Shown piece by piece: positions 55,129-64,000 of a stretch of 64,000 bases of DNA. A program made the translations under genes and the position numbers. Positions within the stretch are counted from its first letter, which is position 1; each line of letters begins with the position of its first letter. Where the stretch lies: positions 26,709,378 through 26,773,377 of the forward strand of contig NC_087071.1 of NCBI RefSeq assembly GCF_963678635.1, written 5' to 3'. The notes under the pieces are model-generated. The model had not been told where the DNA came from, did not search any database, and saw nothing but the letters and a program-made list of their open reading frames with translations. This stretch comes from Symsagittifera roscoffensis (lineage: Eukaryota; Xenacoelomorpha; Acoela; Convolutidae).

Positions 55129-57480
55129 AATGAGGAGAAATTTCACACTTTGCATCACTATTCGAAATTTTTGGAAAAATTCTCTCATTCGCTCTACAAG
55201 AGCCTTGCTTCCTGCACATGGGGACAAGATGGGTCTGAGCGTGTTGCTGTTTGGCAAACGGACTCAAGCCATCATCTATTTTTATGAGGGCGATAAGTTT
55301 TCGCTCTGAAAAAGAAAGGTCTTAGCTTAGCTGTGGGTACTTTACGTTCACTTATAAGGTTTAGGAGCTTAGAAAGTGATTTCAAGAAGTTCAGCCCCGT
55401 GATGCGGTTTGATTTACTAACAAGGTCTTTAAAAACTTGGGGAAAATCTTGTCCGGACCGGCTCCCGAACCATATGGAAAACACAAAACTATTTTGTACA
55501 CCTCAAATTCTGTTTTAAAAAAGTATAGAGTTCTTTTTCTGCTTTATTCTCTACTCGAAATCTGTCTTGAGGCTCGCTTGAACATTGAGTAAGGGAATTA
55601 GACACTCTTACATAGGCACTCTTATAAGGCAATTATGCCTCTTATTTTTTTGGTATTTTATAGAGCCCATAATTGTGGTTTGCTTTCGACCACGTCTTTT
55701 GGGTTGATCAAAAAACAACACGAGAGACATTAAAAAAACCAGCCAAAAGTTTTAGCCAGACTTCCTGCTATGTGATCACACGAGTCCGTGAGTACTCTCT
55801 TGAGCCCTCGAACATTAGAAATGGCTGTATATACCTAAATATCCAGCACTCGGTCATTACCAATCGTAGCATTATTCAAATATTTCACATTAACTCACAA
55901 GGAAAATTGAACCCAATTGATCTTGTTAGAATTGCTCAGACTTATATTTACACAATTAAAATGATACCAGTTCGAACAACAATCACATCTAATCCAATTT
56001 AAAAGTCCTGAATTTTTTAAGCGTTCTTTGATTTCACACAACTAGTTGTTTTTCCTCATCTTGCCTCACGGCGTAAGGTTAAAAAAAGATTTTGACTGAA
56101 CACACGAGGAATAAACTAACCCAAAATAAGAGGGATGGAACTTTATAGCTGAAGAAAAATATTAATTAAAAATTTAATTTAAAGAAAAATAAAAAATATA
56201 TAAAACTTGCTGATGAGGAACAACCTTCGAAGAACTCAGAATTTTTTCTCCAGACTAGAGACCTACTGAAAAATTGTTTTTACATTTATGTAGACTAGTG
56301 GACTAAATTGAAAGCAAAGTCAGGTTTTACACTAGAAAACTTAACTTTAAAGATCAACTTTGGACAACTTTACTTTGATTTCAATCACAAACCTAATATC
56401 GACCGATAGCCAATGATTAAAACTACCCTCTCTGAAAGTATCATTTTTTAGAATGACTTAATAAAGTAAATTATAAACGTTTTTGCACATTTGAGCATCA
56501 TCAGGGTCGAAAGAATTAAAATTTACAAAATGATCATCATTCATAATAATATTTTAAAACTTTTGATTATACAAAAGTTAAAAGATGACCAATCAAAATT
56601 TTGAAAATTTGAAACCAGTGCCAAAACTGCATCATAATCATATCATCTAACTTAATTTTCTAGGTCTTTGATTTGACCGTGATATTTTTTTTGAAGCTCT
56701 TACCAAGTTAAGAAGTTCAATTTTTTACTTGAAGCATTTACCAGTTTTTTCCAGTTCTGAAAATGCCAGCTTTCATCTTCCAGATTGAAATTTTCAACAA
56801 GCATGGAAATGAAGAAACAGCTGAGTTTACTAAATATTTCACACTGATTGTTTCTTAGTTTCTTTGAGAATGTTTCTTGTTGCATGAACAGTTTTTTAAT
56901 CCGCTTATTTGAGAAAAAGTTTACCACGATGTAAAATTCAGTGCAGAGCCAGAAAAGAGCATTTTCAGACCTGGTAAAAATTGGCAAGTTTGACAATTTT
57001 GTAGAGGGCAGCTCCGATCATTTGGTTTCGGTTTAAGTACAAATTTTGTTCGAAATCGGCTTAAAAACTAATGGAAATTATTCTTGAAAGCAGGAATTCT
57101 AGAAAAACATAAAATTGCGCTAAATTCTGTCCACTAGTGTATTATTCTGAGGTACTCATAAGTTTTAATGACAATCATTCTGGTTGTAAATGTTTTTTAT
57201 TTGTAAATAATTTGACTTTTAGTTGTACATACCTAATGATGCTAGTTGTAACAAATTTTTAGTAACTTTTATTGATATATAACTGTTTCCAATTATTTGA
57301 AAGTCAATAAAAATACCAAAAGACTATCATGAAGCAAAACGAGAGTGGTTCTTAGGAATGAAGTTTTTTAGAAGAAAATGAAAACTGTAGTGGCAAGTTC
57401 TGCGTTTCATTTACCATTACACATCATTCATTACCAAAGAAAACATGAAAATACAAAAATTACTGCGAAGCGTAGACTAA
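55129..57480. other. AT-rich sequence without recognised features
   Basis: Short ORFs only (for example 109 codons at 55,673 on the plus strand and 98 at 56,996 on the minus strand), none with a recognisable domain or coding character. Possibly decayed repeats. Confidence 0.5.
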
Positions 57481-59698
57481 ACCTAAACCTATAGGCCAAA
57501 AAAAAACAGCTGAAAAACGTCGTATGGCATGACATCGTCTACAACAACATAAGGAAACATCGATCGACTTACCGTGCTTGCGACGTGGATGAGCTGTGCA
57601 GCTTCCTGAAAGACAATCAACACTGATTCAAAGCAATTGTCTGCGATCAGAGGAAAAACACACAAATTATCTTTCAGAAGCTTCTCGAAACAGGCTATCT
57701 CATAAAGATGGAACAAGCAATATATGTGGCTGGTGAAGCAATACCGTGAACTGCACCAAGCTGAGGAACTGGAACTGCACACCCTTGATACCATCTGGAG
57801 GAACAAATACAAACTGTCAGAGTTGCTAACAAAAGGTAGAAATTGCCTAATTTAGGTAAGCAACAGAGAAAAATCGCAAGAGCACAAGGATAGGGGAGGC
57901 TAATCGGCTACTTCAGGAAGTAGTTCTATGTAGTTCTGATAACCTTTCAAACCATGGCCTCAACTTCCTTTGCAAGTTCTACCTTGAAGTGGTTCTTATA
58001 GAGAGTATTGATGATTGGAGAAATCGATTGCATTATGTTAAAAACTTGGAAAAAGTGAGAATGGCATTGTCGATATTTTTTCTTGATAAATGATTGTGTA
58101 ATGATTTAATTTCAATTTTTCTCAAATTCCGTGTTCCAAAAAGTGACGTTTTCTTTGAGCAAGCTGTGTTAAACTTTTTTAAAAATGACCTCTACAAGAA
58201 GAGGTGAGAAAATCAAAAGCTACTATGGCTCAGCTAATTAAAATAGTGATGAAATTAGACGTTGTTTTTTAAAAAAGTTGATAAAAGTGGCAACCATTGG
58301 ATAAAAAAGCTACTCGGAACTGGGAGCTCAGGCCGCTAGATTACGCGGTTGGGCTAAAAAACATTTAAAAAACAGCATTCCGTCCGGTTGCTTCGTTACT
58401 GGCAGAAGCAATCACAAGTTGAATGATTATTGACCCCTTTTTGGAAGAGTTTTTTGATTTCACTAGATGTTAAGAATTTGTATACAATTGTTCCCGTATC
58501 GGAAGTGAATGATATTGCCTTATGCAAAACGTATAGAATTGATTATGCCTTTGATCTTGAACGTTCAACTGTTGAAAGCAGCTTAAGTAAGTAGTGGCGA
58601 AGGTTTTGTAAGCAGGTTTTTCTAAGTAAGCAGGTTTCTGGAAGAGAAAAATTATCGAATGGGAAAAATGGGAGAAAAGGTTTCATGCTAAGTGTCAAAA
58701 CATAAATAATGACGAATACCAAAAAATGGGTAACATAATACGGTGTTGAGACTTCTGTCGTAATCTACCAGACATTTCAACTAAAATCGAAAACTGTTAG
58801 AAAGATGAGTAGACGAAAAATTTTTTATTGTAAAAAGGGTCTCAAACACGTAACACAATAAAATAAACCAGTTGCATAAGAACTAAATTTTTACTATCGA
58901 AAAAGCTAAGAACGGTGATTTTACTTGTTTAAACATGAAAACTGTATTTAACCAACAACAGGAGATCACTTGTGAACGGCATCGAAAACCAACAGATACT
59001 GGAACAATTTTGAGTTTCCATATTTGCGCCCCCTCCTGCGCAAAAACAAACATTGCTAACGGAACATTAAATAGGTTGTTTTGATGTTTTAATAACTAAA
59101 ACAATTCGACGAAGCGTTGAAAACTAAAGAGGAAACTGTAAGAAAAATCAGAACCAGATTTCTGACATCAAAATTTCAAATGAAAATTAGAAAAAATCCT
59201 AACGGAAACAACAAAGTTTTCACAGAAAGCAAAATCTAAAAAAAAATCGCAAGAAAATAAACAAACCGATGTTGTTTATCTTAAAGAAAAAACTTAGGTT
59301 TAGAACTGAAAAAAAAATTCCACTGATAACCCCTATAATGATCATTTTCACATCGCGCAAACTGAAAACATGCTTGCCGTCGCTTAATATGCTTCTTGAT
59401 TGCAATCTGAAACCTCATGTGGTTTATGAAACGAAATTTAGTGGATGTAATTCACCTATGTTGGAAAAACGCGCCGACATCTAACCACACGGAGATCATA
59501 GCACCAAAAATCGGTAAGCCAATTGCACAGCATGTCGAAGAATGCTGTTGGAATTTTAAGGCATTCGAAAGGCGATTGAATAATTTTAAAAAAACCTTGC
59601 GAAGTTATTAAAATTGGACGATTTTTATTTAAGAAAACGCAAGCCCCAACTGAACACGCGCGATAAAAACAGGAGCCGAGAGCTCACATCAAAAAACT
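57481..59698 (+). mobile_element. Decayed Penelope-like element, plus orientation
   Basis: Scattered frames show a Penelope-like protein in order: an RT segment LISLDVKNLYTIVPVSE at about 58,453-58,503, the linker KPTDTGTILSFHICAP at ~58,995-59,040 with NGTLNRLF after it, FTSRKLKTCLPSL and KPHVVYETKFSGC of the GIY-YIG region at ~59,349-59,450, GKPIAQHVEEC near 59,511, and a closing NTRDKNRSRELTSKN ending with a stop at about 59,698. Frames change many times, so it is dead. The part from 57,481 to 58,300 (a readable LVKQYRELHQAEELELHTLD at 57,731) may be its N-terminal region, but this is uncertain. It is a different, older copy from the tandem units. Confidence 0.65.
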
Positions 59699-59714
59699 AA
59701 TTTGACATTGTGCA

Positions 59715-61536
59715 TGTCAGCTCAATTTGAATTTTTGTTTTTCCGAAATTAAACATAAAGAAGTAGGAAAATCAATAAAATTTGACCGTATACCATACTA
59801 TACCGCAATAGCCATATTCGCAGCTCCTTGCTTCTAAACTCGTCGCGAGAGGTAATTGAGGGATTCTTTTTTCTATTGTTTAGCGCCTCTAGTGTTAGTA
59901 ACTTACTTTAGTGCTGCTGACGGACTAGTCGATTATCTTCATTTTGAACTCCGATTTACCACTATCACTACCGTACTGCCTTATGTTCTGTTCAACTGGA
60001 GTATCCTCTTTTCGGTGTTCCTCAACCCTTGTGTTGTATTTGTGATGTTTGAACATTTTCCTTAGATGGATGCATATGCCACAACTTTTTATGCTGTACA
60101 CCACTTATGATTTCAGTTTACTGGAGAAATGGGATTTTAAAAAGTGCATACAAGTATTATTTTCCTCGTAATGAATATGATCTGCGCAATGAAGTTATCG
60201 CACTTTTTCTCACTAATGTCTGGCTGTGATTCTTTCGATATTGGAAAGAAAATTTGAGTGGTGAATCGCTCCTGAAACCACATGGTTATTCTTACTCAGC
60301 CATGTTTTTTTTTCATTTTCGCCCTGCCCGACGATGTTTTCAGGGCTCGCGTTTCAACTTGCGACGACCAGTTTTCTGGATATTGGTTACCCAACCACTT
60401 TCCATGTAGAAGTACTGAAGAAAACACGGTGATCAGTTTCTTTAATCAAAATTTTCCTGTATTGAAGGGGGCACAACTTTCTGATAACATCCACAATTCT
60501 GGTTTCTGATAACATCCACAATTAAATTTCCTGTTCGGGTGAACTTTTTATATCCAAAAAGCAAGCTTTCCAGATGACTTCAATGTCTCTATCTTGAACT
60601 GTAAATTGGGATGTAGTAAGTTTGCTGTCTCAAACACCTATCAGGATCACCTTTCAGTGTCCTTACTAGATCTTAAACATAATGAGTAAACAGTTTAGCT
60701 CGCTGAACCGGCTTTCTTTTCTTCCCTATTGTGATGCGTTTTCTACAGTACCAGACCGTTTAACCTATGTTTCAATCCTCAGCAACCGATACAAAGCCGC
60801 ATTTCTCGTGATACCAGCTCAAAAAGCGTCAAATTCTACACTCTTGATCTGCAGGTGACCTTCTTATTGCACTCGCGACAAAAGATCCTTTTTCGGCTTA
60901 AATTTTTGTAGAATAACCTTCAATAAAGCAGTTTTGTACTGCTTCAGCCATAGATTTGCCAAAAAACGGCAAAAGATGCGCCCTTTGTTAAACCATTTTT
61001 CTGACCGTACCATATTTCATTGCACTTGAAATGAACTTGACTAACTGTAACGTTCAACAGTCTCCTCTTGCAACTGACGGTGGTTCATATTGCTTATAAG
61101 AGCTTTGTCTCTTGCTGCCTTTGAATCCAAACTTTTCACATCTAGAGATAACCCATTTTCATTGGGATGCATACCAATACTCTCTAATACTAAGGTTTTT
61201 CTCGCCTCTGGTGAGTTCGTTTGGTTGTTTGCGCTCTCTATTTTTTCGTAAAGTTTTTTCTACGCTTCTGTCAGATGGTGTTTGTTTCACACTTTTTGAC
61301 ACTGCCTCGATCTCACAAAGGGCCTCCCCATGGACGTTTTGACTTTTGTGGTCTGAAAGAAAGATGTCAATATTAGCATGAAATAGAGTCTCATTAAACT
61401 TATCCCTGATCGGATGTAGCGACCCTAATGACAAAACCTGTTGAACACTATCTGGTGACGCAACATTGTCAAAAGCATTTACCGATTCCTCGCCTTGCTT
61501 CTGTAGAGGTCGGTCTTGCCTTTCAGATAATTTTTT
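59715..61536 (-). mobile_element. Decayed Penelope-like element, minus orientation
   Basis: The reverse complement of 59,860-60,980 follows the tandem unit through the RT palm, KPT linker and GIY-YIG end, strongly diverged (for example the CGACGATGTTTTCAGGGC hairpin segment at 60,331-60,348 and GCGCCTCTAG at 59,884). Upstream on the same strand a 126-codon open frame (61,536-61,159) contains VLSLGSLHPIRDKFNETLF, resembling the N-terminal LSLGP region of Penelope-like proteins. Together they suggest one decayed element of about 1.8 kb, tail to tail with the plus-strand copy ending at 59,698. Confidence 0.55.
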
Positions 61537-64000
61537 TTAGATTCCTTTGATGGGTCTTTTCAACCGTGTTGTTCTTTTTTGTCCACTGAGGTTTAGTAAA
61601 TCTATAAATGGGGGCTAAAGCTTCTCATCTTGCACCCTCTGTACCGCCCATTTCTTCTCATCTACTTTGCCCTAGACGTTTTTCATTTGTTATTGCCCTG
61701 TTAATAGCCGTTCTTAGAAACTATGGCTGAAAACTGTGTACCGCTTAAGACCATTTTCCAGGATCCGGAACCTCAGGACTTAGTTCTCACGTTGATAGGA
61801 ATAGAAATACATAGCTGGCTCTAGAATCCCCAGGTAAAAAGATTATAGCTAACAAAAAACCTAAAAACATAATTATACTATTGTTAATGACAGATAGATA
61901 TCGGATCTATTAGAAGTGGGTTGACTTTTTTCGCCCTCAACTACTCAAGCTCTGCAAGACTAAATTATATCGGAATTAAATTCAGTAGCTCAGGGCATAA
62001 CAGTAGCAACAGACCATTTTTTTTCCGCACCAGAACTCCAATTCTAAAATTCCCGCGAGATAACTTCGTTATGTTCTCTTTTTCCGGGTTCTGGAATGTT
62101 CGGATCTGTCCCGATTCTGCTACAGAGCCTTCCGGGGTACCCTCAAATGGGTAAACAGCGCTCGTGTCACACAAACGTGTCCCATCCAGAGGCTTCTTCT
62201 CTAATTTTACTGTGTTTCGCTATCGAGTGTATCTAGCGTCGTATTTGGCTGAGGTTGTCTTATCGAAAGAACAACAAGACTGCTCGTACCAGGGTTAAGC
62301 TCTAAACGCATTGGAGTAGTGTTCGCTTTTAGAAAATAAATGAACAAAAAATCAAAAAATTTACCAATCAATCGTCACTAATTCAAGCAGCCTTCGGATT
62401 CTACCCTCTTAGTTTGATAGTTCACCTTTTTCCGACAACCACGGCAGACTCCATTTTAAACTTGTTTGAACAATATCAATTTTGGTATTTCATTCAATGA
62501 TGCAAGTTCATTATCTTTGAGCCACCGTTTGGCTACGATTACTGAAAGGTAAGCTCCCATTGATAGACCGTCTTTTTGTAATTACCACAAACCGATGCAT
62601 CTAAGTTGAACTTTACTCACAGCCACGCATGGTTCGCGCAAAGAATATATCGATGGCTATTTCATTATCTTCATTGAGCCGCAGACAAGTTTACAAACTC
62701 CTAACATAAGTTTTTGTTTTGCTCCTCAATTTTGCCAAAGTGTTGTGTCGATGTTTTGTTCAGATAGTCATACGAGCTACCGGATAAGTTTTGCCCTACA
62801 GAAGTACTCGCGACCTACCTTTTAGATATTGGCCGACGGTTCTCCTAAATCTAAGTAGTAAGATGATGACCGACATTTTAAGGTCACCAGAAAAAACTAT
62901 TTGCAGTGTTTAATTTTCAACGTGGTGAGCACCATTTTTACTGTGGTGATAACCCACTTTTTTGTGCAAAAACTTGAGCGTGGTTACGTCGATAACTGAA
63001 CAATCAGGATGGCTGTTACATAATTTTTGCTAGAACAAGACCTCTGTTTGTCATCCTTGCTCCTGACGTTATAAATCTTCCTTATCGTCATTTTGAGTAT
63101 TCGAGGCGCAATCCGAGATCACTTGTTATCCGGATACTGATTGATTGACCACGATTTACGGTTGATTTTCACTGGTTTATCAAAAGCTTCCCAGTTAGAT
63201 GAACTCCTGAAGACACGGTGAACAACACCTTCTACTATGTCTTTTTTTACTGAAGTTTAGCAAAACTCCTTAAAATCAGAATGGTACTTTAAAAAAAATT
63301 GTGTTTGATAGCATTCACAGCACACTTAGTTTTGATATTTCCGCCAAACTTTTCGATTTTTGATGTGTAGCTTCGAAATTTAATATCGGTGTTTATTCAA
63401 GAGTATACTGGGAAAGCGTTTGTAGGTGATTGCTTCTGCGTCAAAATTTGATTCATTTTTCCGCGCTATTAAAGTTTGACTCATTTTTCCATTATGGATA
63501 GTTGCAACAGCTTTTCACCAAATGTGTTCTTCCTTACTAAACATTTTGTGTTGATATCGGGTTAATCCGTTTCGTTTGAATGATTGCTGTAGTTATTTTA
63601 TCAAAACAAGCGCATTTTCATCCCGAGTTTTCTATATGCGTCGTTAAATTTGGCCAAAAGAGTACCGACTTTTTGCTGACGTCTGACAGGACGGTTCAAA
63701 GAAGGTCAACCATATTTTGCGGCTGTTGTTTTTCCCCAGACTAAGTTTGCATAATCCGAGGTTAGAAACCTTGATTGAATTATTCAAACTACCTCCAGTT
63801 TTGACCTTGATTTCTAACATAAAACAGAAAACTTTCGTTTCTCTACAGTGCTATTTTTCGTGAAAAAAGAGTGTTCCACTCATGGCTTAAACAATTAGGA
63901 TGGCTCTATGAGTTGATAAGAATTCACACTGGTTGCAAACTTTTATTTCGGTTGGTGAAGAATAAACTGTTAGCAGTGAAATTACGCATCAGTTTACTAT
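61537..64000. other. Non-coding end of window
   Basis: No ORF over about 80 codons with coding character, no RNA gene, and no clear repeat relation to the rest of the window. Nothing recognised. Confidence 0.5.

Noticed and set aside
58300-58365. tRNA-like sequence GGCCGCTAGATTACGCGG
   Set aside because: A box-like match on the minus strand, but acceptor and T arms do not pair, and it lies inside the decayed Penelope-like copy.

Overview
The window looks like nematode nuclear DNA, most probably Caenorhabditis (an inference). The one host gene is a split, conserved splicing-factor gene whose introns have canonical nematode splice sites, and a TTTCAG acceptor suited to trans-splicing lies just upstream of its start codon. 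Almost everything else is transposable-element sequence.

Layout. (1) 1 to about 12.5 kb, plus strand: the 3' part of an errantivirus-like Ty3/gypsy element, A-rich and G-poor on its sense strand. It has the end of protease, RT, RNase H and integrase (pol broken by two in-frame stops), two small hydrophobic ORFs, an ORF without any Met codon, an intact 872-aa envelope-like glycoprotein and an intact 601-aa ORF. (2) 12.5-21.6 kb, minus strand: ten coding exons of the SF3B1 orthologue (sftb-1 in C. elegans), coding for the first 921 residues. The C-terminal exons are absent and would have to lie left of the window, on the far side of the errantivirus, which would then sit antisense in intron 10. 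Intron 3 carries a ~167/334-bp satellite. (3) 22,790-45,850, minus strand: a 23-kb LTR retrotransposon with two nearly identical ~0.9-kb LTRs. In its own 5'-3' order it has a long leader with a 14-bp minisatellite, a Gag N-terminal ORF, gag, pol, a macro-domain-like ORF, a coiled-coil ORF and a 2,683-aa ORF starting with an SGNH-hydrolase-like domain. (4) 45,851-55,128, plus strand: seven head-to-tail ~1.4-kb units derived from the 3' half of a dead Penelope-like element (RT palm to GIY-YIG end). (5) 57.5-61.5 kb: two more decayed Penelope-like copies, tail to tail. The ends of the window (55.1-57.5 and 61.5-64 kb) hold nothing I recognise.

The most interesting object is the giant LTR element. 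Beyond ordinary gag and pol it codes for about 3,200 further residues: a TARG1/OARD1-like macro domain that seems to lack its catalytic loop, a coiled-coil protein and a very large protein with one canonical and one degenerate SGNH domain. Its genes are joined in an unusual way. A -1 slippery heptamer links the two Gag frames, and single in-frame stop codons separate gag/pol, pol/macro and coiled-coil/SGNH ORFs, so much of the element could be expressed as extended polyproteins. The element is young (I count about 7 substitutions and one indel between LTRs), has no clear target-site duplication, and carries a tenfold excess of the hexamer CTTGAG on its sense strand, including in the LTRs and leader.

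All assignments come from reading translations and motifs by eye; no database search was run.
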